Part shown: one piece after another, positions 17,509 to 25,474 of the stretch
How positions within the stretch are numbered: the first letter of the stretch is position 1
Layout of the letters: the number at the start of each line of letters is the position of its first letter
NCBI GenBank assembly: GCA_023512015.1
Contig: JAIMAI010000023.1
Span: 1-36,199, forward strand
DNA: 36,199 nt
Reading direction: 5' to 3'
From: Acidothermus sp.
GTDB lineage: Bacteria; Actinomycetota; Actinomycetes; Acidothermales; Acidothermaceae
Notes under the pieces: model-generated
Told to the model about the DNA's origin: nothing
Seen by the model: the letters and a program-made list of their open reading frames with translations, nothing else
Database searches by the model: none
Program-made: the position numbers and the translations under genes

Positions 17509-19275
17509 CCCCAGTTCCGCCTGGCCCTCGCCCAAGTCGACCCCGTCGTGGGTGATATCCCGGGCAACGCCGAAATGGTGATCGCCTGGACCAAGTACGC
17601 CGCGAGCCAAGCCGCCCACGTGGTGGCCTTCCCCGAGCTGATGCTCACCGGGTACCCGGTAGAAGACCTCGCGCTGCGCCCGTCCTTCGTCGAGGCCTCC
17701 CGCCGCGCCGTGCACGACCTCGCCGCGCGGCTCGCCGCCGAGGGTCTCGGCAACATCGGGGTGATCGTCGGATACCTCGACGCGCCGCCGTCCGACCGCC
17801 CCGGCCCCACCGGCCGTCCCCTCCCCACCGACTCCGCGGCTTTCCTCATCGGAGGCAAAGTCGTTGCCCGCTACGACAAACACCACCTGCCGAATTACGG
17901 AGTCTTCGACGAACATCGGTACTTCACCCGGGGAGAGCGGCTGCCCGTCGTCCGTCATCTCGGCGTCGACATCGCGATGGTGATCTGTGAGGACCTCTGG
18001 CAGGACGGCGGTCCGCTCACCGCCGCATGGGCGGCCGGCGCCGGGCTGGTCGTGGTCCTCAACGGGTCGCCGTACGAGCGGGGTAAACCCGACCGGCGAC
18101 TGGAACTGGCCCGGCGGCGCAGTGCCGAAGTCCGCGCGCCGATCGCCTACGTCAACATGGTCGGCGGCCAGGACGAGCTGGTCTTCGACGGCGACTCGTT
18201 CGTGGTGGACGCCGACGGCTCTCCCCTCGTCCGCGCCCCGCAGTTCGACGAAGGGATCGCGGTCATCGACCTCACGCTGCCGCGGGCGACCAGCCGCCGC
18301 CGCGGGGTGGTCGACGTCCGCGACGGCACCCGCATGGTGATCGAGCGGGTCGACCTCGGGACGCCGGAACTCCCCGGCTACCCGGCCGCCCCGGCGGGCG
18401 CCGCGCCGCGCCTCTCCCCCGAAGCCGAGGTGTACACCGCGCTGGTCACCGGGACCCGCGACTACATCCGCAAGAACCGGTTCCGTTCGGTGCTCATCGG
18501 CCTCTCAGGGGGGATCGACTCGGCGCTCGTCACCACCATCGCGGTCGACGCGATCGGTGCGGCCGCCGTCCACACGGTCGCGATGCCGAGCCGCTGGTCC
18601 AGCGAGCATTCCCTCGCGGACGCCGCCGAGCTGGCCCGCCGTCAGGGCACGCAGCACACGGTCATCCCGATCACCGACATCATGGACGCCTTCGACAAAC
18701 AACTGGATTTGCACGGGTTGGCGGCGGAAAATCTCCAAGCTCGTATCCGCGGCACGATCCTGATGAGCCTGTCCAACGAACACGGCCATCTCGTGCTCAC
18801 CACCGGGAACAAGAGCGAACTCGCGACCGGCTATTCCACCCTGTACGGCGATTCGGCCGGCGGATTCGCTCCCCTCAAGGACGTGCCCAAGACCCTGGTC
18901 TGGGAGCTTGCCCGATGGCGTAACGCCCAGGCGGAACGCGCCGGCCGGGTGCCGCCGATCCCGCAGAACTGCATCGACAAGCCGCCGTCCGCGGAGCTGC
19001 GACCCGGCCAGCTCGACACCGACAGCCTCCCGCCGTACCCGGAGCTCGACGCCATCCTCGACGGCTACGTCGAACGGGACCTCAGCCGCGACGAGCTGAT
19101 CGCCGCCGGACACGATGCCGCCACCGTGGACCGCGTGATCCGCATGGTGGACGGCGCCGAGTACAAACGCCGCCAGTACCCGCCCGGACCGAAGATCACA
19201 ATCAGGAACTTCGGCCGCGACCGACGTATCCCGATCACGAACCGCTGGGTCGAGCCGCACGCTCCGGCACGCTGA
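17506..19275 (+). CDS. nadE: Glutamine-dependent NAD+ synthetase
   Basis: 589 residues. It amidates deamido-NAD+ with ammonia channelled from glutamine, the last step of NAD synthesis. The N-terminal nitrilase-like glutaminase has its triad Glu44 (AFPEL), Lys125 (YDKHHLPNYGVFDE) and Cys161 (VICEDLWQDGG). The C-terminal synthetase has the ATP pyrophosphatase P-loop SGGIDS (334-339), the LTTGNKSELATGYSTLYGD segment and the C-terminal YKRRQYPPGPKI. The length fits the two-domain form that does not need free ammonia, rather than the longer mycobacterial type. GTG 17506 is directly preceded by a -10-like hexamer. Its dependence on glutamine suits its place beside glnA2. Confidence 0.95.
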   Translation: MPQFRLALAQVDPVVGDIPGNAEMVIAWTKYAASQAAHVVAFPELMLTGYPVEDLALRPSFVEASRRAVHDLAARLAAEGLGNIGVIVGYLDAPPSDRPGPTGRPLPTDSAAFLIGGKVVARYDKHHLPNYGVFDEHRYFTRGERLPVVRHLGVDIAMVICEDLWQDGGPLTAAWAAGAGLVVVLNGSPYERGKPDRRLELARRRSAEVRAPIAYVNMVGGQDELVFDGDSFVVDADGSPLVRAPQFDEGIAVIDLTLPRATSRRRGVVDVRDGTRMVIERVDLGTPELPGYPAAPAGAAPRLSPEAEVYTALVTGTRDYIRKNRFRSVLIGLSGGIDSALVTTIAVDAIGAAAVHTVAMPSRWSSEHSLADAAELARRQGTQHTVIPITDIMDAFDKQLDLHGLAAENLQARIRGTILMSLSNEHGHLVLTTGNKSELATGYSTLYGDSAGGFAPLKDVPKTLVWELARWRNAQAERAGRVPPIPQNCIDKPPSAELRPGQLDTDSLPPYPELDAILDGYVERDLSRDELIAAGHDAATVDRVIRMVDGAEYKRRQYPPGPKITIRNFGRDRRIPITNRWVEPHAPAR

Positions 19276-19292
19276 GCCGGCCTAAGCCGGCG
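19275..19292. other. Short inverted repeat after nadE
   Basis: GCCGGC-CTAA-GCCGGC directly after the nadE stop can form a 6-bp stem with a 4-nt loop. There is no T tract; it may weakly attenuate read-through into panB. Confidence 0.35.
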
Positions 19293-19354
19293 AAGTGAGA
19301 GGATGAGACCTGCCCGGGTACGCCGCCGCGGCGACTCGAGGCGTGGAGGCTCTC

Positions 19355-20173
<819 letters not shown>

Positions 20174-20176
<3 letters not shown>

Positions 20177-20189
20177 GCTGCGTCGCGTG
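20174..20189 (+). promoter_or_regulatory. Leaderless-type promoter overlapping the panB stop
   Basis: TAGGCT at 20174-20179 shares its TAG with the panB stop codon. It is followed by 7 nt and the GTG at 20187. It is the same hexamer and spacing as at 722-737. Confidence 0.45.
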
Positions 20190-20900
20190 GATCGCAGTCG
20201 CATCCTCGTGCTGCGCGACCTGCTGGCCGGAACCGGTTGGGTCGAACGCACGGTGCATTTCGCCCGCTGCCTGCGTCGTGCCCGTCACGACGTGGGAGGC
20301 CTTCTCCTCGTCGGCACCCCTGAGGAAGAACCGTGGCATCTGGCCGCGCATTTGTCCGACGAGGCGCGGCTGGCCGGCGTCCCGCAGTTGCGGCCGTCGC
20401 TGGTGCGCTGGTCCCCTCCCCCCGGCGCCCCCGCGCATCTGGCCATCGGCTTGGAGCGGCTGGAATCTGCCGGACGTCGGGACACCGTGTTCGTCGTCGC
20501 TCCGACGAAGGCACCCGATCCGCTGCTGGAACGGGTTTTGGACGCCCGGAAAGCAGGCGCGACGATCCTCGCGGTCAACGACGGCGACCCCGAACTCGAA
20601 AGCCTCGCCCACGAGGCGCTCGCGGTACCACCTTCGGAGGCGGCGGTCCCCGAGGGAGGGGTTTCCGGCGTCACGGTGCCCGGCGGCACGATGGCCGACG
20701 TCAGGATGGCCGGTGTCACGGGCGCCGGCGGCACGTCGTCGGGCGGCCTGCTGATTCCGGATTTCGAAACCGTCTGCCATCTCGTCAGCACCGCAGCCGG
20801 AGAAGAGGCGGCGGCCGGTCGGTTCGCGTCGTGGCGGAGTCGTCTTTCGCGCATGTGGGATTCGCTTGCGGACCGCGAACAAGAGCCGAGCGTGGAATAA
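20187..20900 (+). CDS. SIS-domain-like protein of unknown function
   Basis: 237 residues. The C-terminal part has a SIS-like pattern: RDTVFVVAPTKAPDPLLERVLDARKAGATILAVNDGDPELESLAHEALAVP resembles the sugar-isomerase fold, in which a Ser/Thr loop precedes a helix and an Ala-x-x-Gly-Ala strand. It ends in LLIPDFETVCHLVSTAAGEEA. The usual S-x-S/T-G-x-T motif is not clearly kept, so isomerase activity is uncertain. Between these parts lies a Gly/Val/Thr-rich insert made by a 24-bp near-repeat (20667-20690 and 20712-20735). GTG 20187 follows a -10-like hexamer. I do not recognise a named family; the SIS relation is an inference from pattern. Confidence 0.65.
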   Translation: MDRSRILVLRDLLAGTGWVERTVHFARCLRRARHDVGGLLLVGTPEEEPWHLAAHLSDEARLAGVPQLRPSLVRWSPPPGAPAHLAIGLERLESAGRRDTVFVVAPTKAPDPLLERVLDARKAGATILAVNDGDPELESLAHEALAVPPSEAAVPEGGVSGVTVPGGTMADVRMAGVTGAGGTSSGGLLIPDFETVCHLVSTAAGEEAAAGRFASWRSRLSRMWDSLADREQEPSVE

Positions 20901-20926
20901 GGCCCGACCGCGCCGAGCCTTATTCC
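20894..20926. terminator. Bidirectional terminator spanning two stop codons
   Basis: GGAATAAGGC (20894-20903) and GCCTTATTCC (20917-20926) form a perfect 10-bp stem with a 13-nt loop. The TAA of the SIS-like gene (20898-20900) lies in the left arm and the TAA of the convergent DedA gene (20922-20920) lies in the right arm. Confidence 0.75.
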
Positions 20927-21540
20927 TCACGAACCGTGGAACGCCGCCGCTGTCGAATCCACAGCACGACCAGCCCGACGACGACGAGTCCCAGTACGAC
21001 GTAACCCAGCACGCTGAGTCCGGACTCGACGCGGTGCCATGCGTCTCCCGCGAGATACCCCGCGACGGCGACGCCACTTGCCCACACCGCTCCCCCGGCG
21101 ACGTTCCAGATGAAGAAGGTCCGGTAACGCATGTTGGATGCGCCGCAAAATCCCGGGACGAGCGCACGTAAAGCTGCGGTGAACCGGCCGACGAACACGG
21201 CACGGCCACCGAGCTTGCGTATCAGAGCCTTGGAGCGCTCCACGTGTTCGGGCTTGAGCAACCGCGGGGGAATACGACCGAGGAGCGCGTCACCGAAGCG
21301 TCGTCCGACGGCATAGCCAATGTTGTCGCCGATGACGGCCCCTGCGATGGCCGCACCGACGACCCAGCCGAGCGCAAGTTTGCTCTCGTAGGCGAGCACA
21401 CCGCCGAGCAGCACGGTTATCTCCCCAGGGAACACGAAGCCCAGGAATACGGACGCTTCCAAGGCCGGCATCGCGAAGACGACGAGAAGCGCCAACCACA
21501 CCGGAAGATACAGGATCTGTGAGACCAAGTGGCTCACCAT
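20920..21540 (-). CDS. DedA-family membrane protein
   Basis: 206 residues from ATG 21540 with a GGGAG ribosome-binding site. The DedA/SNARE-associated signature is present: an N-terminal helix YLPVWLALLVVFAMPALEASVFLGFVFPGEITVLLGGVLA with the F-P-G-E motif, then GDNIGYAVGRRFGD, a re-entrant region, and GRFTAALRALVPGFCGASNMRYRTFFIWNVAGG. Two further helices and a basic tail (IRQRRRSTVREE) follow. DedA proteins are linked to undecaprenyl-phosphate or phospholipid translocation and membrane homeostasis. CATAAT at 21627-21622 is a near-consensus -10 that would give a leader of about 75 nt. Confidence 0.92.
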   Translation of the reverse strand: MVSHLVSQILYLPVWLALLVVFAMPALEASVFLGFVFPGEITVLLGGVLAYESKLALGWVVGAAIAGAVIGDNIGYAVGRRFGDALLGRIPPRLLKPEHVERSKALIRKLGGRAVFVGRFTAALRALVPGFCGASNMRYRTFFIWNVAGGAVWASGVAVAGYLAGDAWHRVESGLSVLGYVVLGLVVVGLVVLWIRQRRRSTVREE

Positions 21541-21621
21541 CGGGAAACTCCCGTCGAACGCTCCACTGCATCCCCGGGGATACCGAAAAAGAAGTGGCGC
21601 CGATACGGCCTGGTTACCCGC

Positions 21622-21627
21622 ATTATG
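21622..21627 (-). promoter_or_regulatory. Candidate -10 of the DedA gene
   Basis: CATAAT on the minus strand differs from TATAAT at one base. It lies in the 158-bp divergent gap between the DedA gene and the H1-like gene. No clear -35 was found at 16-18 bp. Confidence 0.35.
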
Positions 21628-21698
21628 CCGTCGACGGTGCCATCGTGGACCTGGAGTGTCCGGTGACCCAGCCGGACCGAGTCTCGGAGGAGGCACGA

Positions 21699-22265
21699 GT
21701 GCCTGCAACCACCAGCACCACCAAGCGGACGACGAGCCGTCGGACCGCCGGCACCCGAACGACGTCCGCGCGGAAAGCAACCGCGAAAGCTGCGGCGCGT
21801 ACACCGGCACGGAAAGCCACGGTCGCACGAAAAGCGGCGTCTGCACAAAAAACGACGACCGCGCGGAAAACGACGAGCGCGCGGAAGGTAGCCGTCAAGC
21901 GCGCCGCGACGACGTCCACCACCCGCACCAGCGCCGGACGGCGTTCCACGACAGCCCGCAAGACTGCCGCGAGCAAAGCTCCGGCTCGCAAGACGGTTGC
22001 CGCCAAGGCCACCACGCGTTCCACCACCGCACGCAAGACGAGTGCCAGCGCCACCGCGGCCCGCAAGACGACGACCCGCAAGGCCGTCGCGAGCAAAGCT
22101 CCCGTCCGCAAGGCAACCGCGGGCGCACGAGCGACCGCGACGCGCGCGTCGACGACGAGCGCACCCGCCCGCAAGACGACAGCGCGCAAAACCACCGCGC
22201 GTAAACCGGTTGCGCGCAAGACCGTCAAAACCGCTCCCCGCAAGGCAGGAGCACGCCGCGCGTAG
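21699..22265 (+). CDS. Histone H1-like Lys/Arg/Ala/Thr-rich DNA-binding protein
   Basis: 188 residues from GTG 21699, with an extended GGAGGAGG ribosome-binding site. Nearly the whole protein is a degenerate short repeat of the type A/T-R-K-T-T or A-R-K-A, with S/T-K-A-P variants; there are no hydrophobic blocks and almost no acidic residues. This is the composition of eukaryotic H1 tails and of the basic tails of actinobacterial nucleoid proteins such as the mycobacterial HupB C-terminus, but no folded HU domain precedes it. It should bind DNA or RNA non-specifically. The repeat is imperfect at DNA level. It is followed by a strong terminator and divergent from the DedA gene. The complementary strand is open throughout for compositional reasons only. 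Confidence 0.8.
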   Translation: MPATTSTTKRTTSRRTAGTRTTSARKATAKAAARTPARKATVARKAASAQKTTTARKTTSARKVAVKRAATTSTTRTSAGRRSTTARKTAASKAPARKTVAAKATTRSTTARKTSASATAARKTTTRKAVASKAPVRKATAGARATATRASTTSAPARKTTARKTTARKPVARKTVKTAPRKAGARRA

Positions 22266-22279
22266 GCTCAGACACAGCG

Positions 22280-22312
22280 ACGGCGGTGGTGAGCTGGCCT
22301 CACCACCGCCGT
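22280..22312. terminator. Strong hairpin terminator after the H1-like gene
   Basis: ACGGCGGTGGTGAG (22280-22293) pairs perfectly with CTCACCACCGCCGT (22299-22312) over 14 bp with a 5-nt loop, followed by TGTCGTTC. It lies between convergent genes and could serve the PEBP gene on the other strand too. Confidence 0.8.
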
Positions 22313-22360
22313 TGTCGTTCGGTGGCGAACCGCGCAGCAGAACGCACGCCGAGTACGTCG

Positions 22361-22897
22361 TCACGCGATCCGATACGTCGGGCGCAAGGCCGCCCGAGCG
22401 AGGGTGTGAAAAGTGAGATGGAATCCGACCACCGCCGGAGCGACATCCTCGGTGACATCGAGGCCCGGTACGTCCAGCGCGTGAACGGCGAATACGTAGC
22501 GATGGTCGCGGTCTCCTGCCGGCGGGGCGGCACCACCGTAGGCTTTTTCGCCGTAGTCGTTGCGGACGTGGAACGCGCCCGCCGGTAGCGCACCGCCGCT
22601 ACCGGCACCGCGCGCGAGTTCCGTCGTCGTCACCGGCAGATTGACCAACACCCAATGCCAGAACCCGCTCATGGTGGGGGCATCGGGGTCGAAACACGTG
22701 ACGACGAAACCCCGTGTCTCCGCGGGAAAACCTGACCACCGCAGATGAGGGCTGAGGTTTTCTCCTCCGACACTGGTGTGCACGAACGTGCGGGCGAGCG
22801 GTTTGCCGTCGGCGATGTCCTGGCTTTCCAGGGTGAACCACGGCTTGGGCGGAAGGATGTCGAACGGATCTGGGGCTATTCCACGATCGAGACTCAT
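22361..22897 (-). CDS. YbhB/YbcL-type phosphatidylethanolamine-binding-like protein (PEBP)
   Basis: 178 residues from ATG 22897. PEBP-family motifs are present: FTLESQDIADGKPL, GGENLSPHLRWSGFPAETRGFVVTCFDPDAPT with the D-P-D-A-P anion-site motif, GFWHWVLVNLP, and the C-terminal HRYVFAVHALDVPGL. Bacterial members are cytosolic and have been suggested to bind small phospho-ligands or inhibit kinases; the ligand is unknown. Start choice rests on family sequence and on a -10-like CAGACT ending 7 nt upstream. The frame is open further 5' only through a repetitive, non-protein-like stretch. Confidence 0.9.
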   Translation of the reverse strand: MSLDRGIAPDPFDILPPKPWFTLESQDIADGKPLARTFVHTSVGGENLSPHLRWSGFPAETRGFVVTCFDPDAPTMSGFWHWVLVNLPVTTTELARGAGSGGALPAGAFHVRNDYGEKAYGGAAPPAGDRDHRYVFAVHALDVPGLDVTEDVAPAVVGFHLTFHTLARAALRPTYRIA

Positions 22898-22959
22898 GGC
22901 ATCAAGTCTGCCGGGAGGCACGGCGAGGCGAAAGGGCGGGCTCATCACGTCTCTCGCGG

Positions 22960-23036
22960 AGCTGCGGCCCGCCAAGCTGCGGGCCGCGGAGATGCGATGC
23001 GGCCTGCGGAGCTGCGGCCCGCGGAGCCGTAACCGG
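22960..23036. repeat. GC-rich direct and inverted repeats upstream of the PEBP gene
   Basis: The unit GGAGCTGCGGCCCGC occurs twice about 40 bp apart (near 22968 and 23010), with GCTGCGGGCCGCGGAG as a related inverted copy between them. The segment can fold into alternative hairpins. It fills most of the 200-bp gap between the PEBP gene and the siderophore-interacting gene and may end transcription of the latter. Confidence 0.5.
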
Positions 23037-23099
23037 CGAAGGTGCGGGCGGTGAGCGGCCCGTCGGCGAGGTGTCGCGCGTCGGCCGCGACGGGCACCT

Positions 23100-23810
23100 T
23101 CAGCCGCGCATCGCTCGGCCCTTGTTCCAATATCCCTTCGCCGATATCTCCGCCGGCCCGACCCCCTTGGCCAGCAGGAGATCCCGCAGGGCGCGTACCA
23201 CCCGGGATTCTGCGAACACGTACAGGTGGCGGTCGGCGTCCGGCAGAGCGAGCTCGTCGAGCGCCGGGGCGAGAAGTTCTGCAGTGCCGGGCTCGCCGCC
23301 GTCCCGCACCAGCCAGCGGACGTCGACCGCCGGCGGCAGCGGCTGGCGTTCGGCGGCGTCCGCGATCTCGATGATCGCTGTGATCTCGGTGGACGGCGGC
23401 AGTGCCGCGGCCATCTCGGCGATCGCGGGAATCGCCGACTCATCGCCCACGAAGACCTGCCGTGCGGCCGGCGCCAACGGCACCTTCCCGCGGGGGCCGA
23501 AGATCTCGAGGCGCTCCCCGGGCTGCGCTGCTTCCGCCCACCTGGCTCCGGGGCCGTGTCCGTGAAGCACCACGTCGAGGTCGAGCGAGCCGGAGGTCGC
23601 GTCCAGGTTCCGGATCGTGTAGCGGCGGTGCGCCGGGCCGGTCGGCGTCCGCAGATGGACGACGACGTCTTGGCCCGGGATGGCCGCGAAGCCGACGAGA
23701 TCGGGTCCAGCGAGGTGGATGCGGCGCATCCGCGGGGTGACCAACTCGGCCCCGGTGATCTCGACCGCGTAGACCCGCGCGGGCGGGAAGATCGTGTTAG
23801 GGATCGTCAC
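23100..23810 (-). CDS. Siderophore-interacting FAD/NAD(P)H oxidoreductase (ViuB-like)
   Basis: 236 residues from GTG 23810. It is a ferric-siderophore reductase-like flavoprotein, expected in the cytosol to release iron from imported siderophores. The FAD-binding domain has RMRRIHLAG, the RRYTIRNLD motif (R-x-Y-T) and LDLDVVLHGHGPGARWAEAAQPGERLEIFGPRG. The second domain has VFVGDESAIPAIAEM and ends in the family tail GYWNKGRAMRG. A CACAAT hexamer 6 nt before the GTG and the absence of a ribosome-binding site suggest a leaderless transcript. No IdeR/DtxR-type iron box was seen near it. Confidence 0.93.
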   Translation of the reverse strand: MTIPNTIFPPARVYAVEITGAELVTPRMRRIHLAGPDLVGFAAIPGQDVVVHLRTPTGPAHRRYTIRNLDATSGSLDLDVVLHGHGPGARWAEAAQPGERLEIFGPRGKVPLAPAARQVFVGDESAIPAIAEMAAALPPSTEITAIIEIADAAERQPLPPAVDVRWLVRDGGEPGTAELLAPALDELALPDADRHLYVFAESRVVRALRDLLLAKGVGPAEISAKGYWNKGRAMRG

Positions 23811-23922
23811 TGCGGAATTGTGCCAAGCGCCCGGTCGGACCGGCTCGCTGCCCGTCGCGGGAGGACGCCGAGAAGCCGAAGCCTCCGATATCCTCCCGTC
23901 GTGCCTTCTTCAGCTCCGCATC

Positions 23923-23964
23923 GAGTCCGTTTCCCGAGTCGAGGAGTCCGGTTCCCGAATCGAG
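23923..23964. repeat. Two 21-bp tandem repeats
   Basis: Copies at 23923-23943 and 23944-23964 share the pattern GAGTCCG-T/G-TTCCCGA-A/G-TCGAG with two mismatches. They lie in the 156-bp gap between the siderophore-interacting gene and the next minus-strand gene. Confidence 0.75.
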
Positions 23965-23966
23965 CC

Positions 23967-24758
23967 CTACGGTCCGCGGTCGAGTTGGGGTGGGGAGTTT
24001 TCTTGACCTGACGATGAATCGCCCTCAAGAGAACCCTCGCCCAGGTATCGAGCGCCGAGGTGCGCGGCACCGACGAACAGGTCAGCGTCCAACAAGGGAA
24101 CCTGGAACACGAACCTTTGGTTGCCGTGCTCGAGGACCACTTGTCCGAGGCCCCGCCCGGCCGTCCCACCGCTGTAAACCGAGACTTTCTCCGTCCACGG
24201 CCAGCGATCGGCCAGCCGTGGGTAGTAGCTCACGTAGTACAGCGCTTTGTTGGTGACAACCCAGTCCGCCGCAAGAAAACTGAATCCGTGCGCTCCGACA
24301 CTTTTGGCGAATTGGTAAACGGCCGCGGTACCGCCCAGTTGCGCTTCGAGGAATTCCATCCGCGCTACGTCGAGCTCCTTGCAGCGCGCCGGGCCGCCGG
24401 CCAGGATCCGCTCGGTAGGGCTGATCTCGCTGAGGAAAGCGATGGTGAGTGGGTGAATCCGCGGACCTCGATACCGTCGGCGCCGCAGCGCTCGCCGTAT
24501 CTTGGCGGGAATGTACATGAAGAACAGGGTCTGCACCCAAAACATGAAGGCCAGATCGAAAACGAACGCTGCGTCCAAGGAGTGTTCTTTCCGCCCGGTG
24601 AACGGGTCGACGTAGCTGTGGTCGTCGAGCACGTTTTTGAAGCCCACCACCAACGCAACCACCCACAGATAGAACATCCAGTCCAACAGCAACGGACGGT
24701 CCAGCAATTTCACGACCTGAAAGCGGCCACGGCGCGGCGGGCCGTATTCCCCCCACAT
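23967..24758 (-). CDS. Membrane protein of unknown function with PH-like C-terminal part
   Basis: 263 residues from ATG 24758, chosen because AAGGG lies 6 nt upstream; an ATG at 24764 is close behind. Two membrane helices are seen: about 24-44 (LLLDWMFYLWVVALVVGFKNV) and about 62-86 (AAFVFDLAFMFWVQTLFFMYIP). A basic stop-transfer (AKIRRALRRRRYRGPR) follows, then a roughly 150-residue soluble domain. The latter ends in strands such as WTEKVSVYSGGTAGRGLGQVVLEHGNQRFVFQVPLLDADLFV, which look like a bacterial PH-type barrel plus helix. That fold is inference. No named family is recognised. Confidence 0.65.
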   Translation of the reverse strand: MWGEYGPPRRGRFQVVKLLDRPLLLDWMFYLWVVALVVGFKNVLDDHSYVDPFTGRKEHSLDAAFVFDLAFMFWVQTLFFMYIPAKIRRALRRRRYRGPRIHPLTIAFLSEISPTERILAGGPARCKELDVARMEFLEAQLGGTAAVYQFAKSVGAHGFSFLAADWVVTNKALYYVSYYPRLADRWPWTEKVSVYSGGTAGRGLGQVVLEHGNQRFVFQVPLLDADLFVGAAHLGARYLGEGSLEGDSSSGQENSPPQLDRGP

Positions 24759-24988
24759 GAGCATCCCTTCGTTCGTTCGGCTTGCGGTCCCCAGCGACAC
24801 CCGCGAGCGGTGTCGACGTCGGCGGACGTTAGCAGGAAGCGGGAAGGAACGCATCCGAATTTTTCCCGCGGCACGTGGGCCGGCCAGCAAGGCAAGGACA
24901 CGCCGGCGAGTCGACGGGCGAGAGGCGAAGCACAAGAGGAGCAAGGGGAAGGAACGCGACATACCGGCGAAGGAGGGAGGAAAAGAGA
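24759..24988. other. Gap between unknown membrane gene and rnpB
   Basis: Purine-rich on the plus strand, pyrimidine-rich on the minus strand. It probably carries the 3' trailer of RNase P RNA (TCTCTTTTCC directly after the P1 helix) and the promoter of the membrane-protein gene. No gene is seen. Confidence 0.4.
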
Positions 24989-25398
24989 GCGGGCGAGTCG
25001 GCCTGTAGGCCGGGTTCTGTCGTCGCGGATTTCCGCGACGGGCGGCCATCCCTCTCGGGCTGCCGTTGCCGACAGCCTCTAGCGGTCTACCCGCAGGCAT
25101 CGGGCGGGCCACCCTCGAACGCCTGCGCAGCGACGGCCACCTCACGGCGTCCGCCGCCTTTTGACCTTGCTCCGGGTGGGGTTTGCCGAGCCGTCCGAGT
25201 CACCTCGGACGCTGGTGGTCTCTTACACCACCGTTTCACCCTTACCGCGCGAAGCCGCGCGGCGGTTTGCTTTCTGTGGCACTGTCCCGCGGGTCACCCC
25301 GGGTGGGTGTTACCCACCACCCTGCCCTTCGGAGCCCGGACCTTCCTCGGCGGGTCCGCTGGTGCGGCCCGACGCGGCCGCCCGGCCGGCTCGCCCGC
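24989..25398 (-). ncRNA. rnpB: RNase P RNA, bacterial type A
   Basis: About 410 nt read on the minus strand; it is the ribozyme that removes 5' leaders from tRNA precursors. The ends pair as P1: GCGGGCGAG at 25398-25390 with CTCGCCCGC at 24997-24989. Conserved blocks occur in order: GAGGAAGGTCCGGGCTCC (P4 5' strand), AGGGTGAAACGGTG, CAAACCCCACCCGGAGCAAG, and near the 3' end ACAGAACCCGGCCTACAG (CR V/P4 3' strand). The base after GAGGAA is G instead of the common A, a position where actinobacteria vary. Ends were placed by P1 pairing and by the promoter hexamer 7 nt upstream, so they may shift by a few bases. Confidence 0.95.
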
Positions 25399-25405
25399 GT
25401 CTGCC

Positions 25406-25434
25406 ACTGTAGACGCCTCCGCCCCCGTCGTCAC
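25406..25434 (-). promoter_or_regulatory. rnpB promoter
   Basis: TACAGT (25411-25406) is a -10 whose expected start point, about 7 nt downstream, coincides with the 5' base of the P1 helix at 25398. GTGACG (25434-25429) lies exactly 17 bp upstream and matches TTGACA at four positions. Confidence 0.65.
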
Positions 25435-25474
25435 TTCCCGATCAACGGCTCGGATCCCGCCGCGCGGCCGGACC

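Noticed and set aside
21534-22364. Minus-strand frames of 200-276 codons opposite the H1-like gene
   Set aside because: The frames are open only because the A/R/K/T repeat of the sense strand creates no stops on the complement. The sense frame has the ribosome-binding site, stop and terminator.
22960-23036. CRISPR-like repeats
   Set aside because: The repeats are only two, of unequal spacing, self-complementary and without unique spacers. No cas genes are near.
23811-23966. Iron box (IdeR/DtxR) upstream of the siderophore-interacting gene
   Set aside because: No TTAGGTTAG-type palindrome is present. The 21-bp repeats there do not match it.
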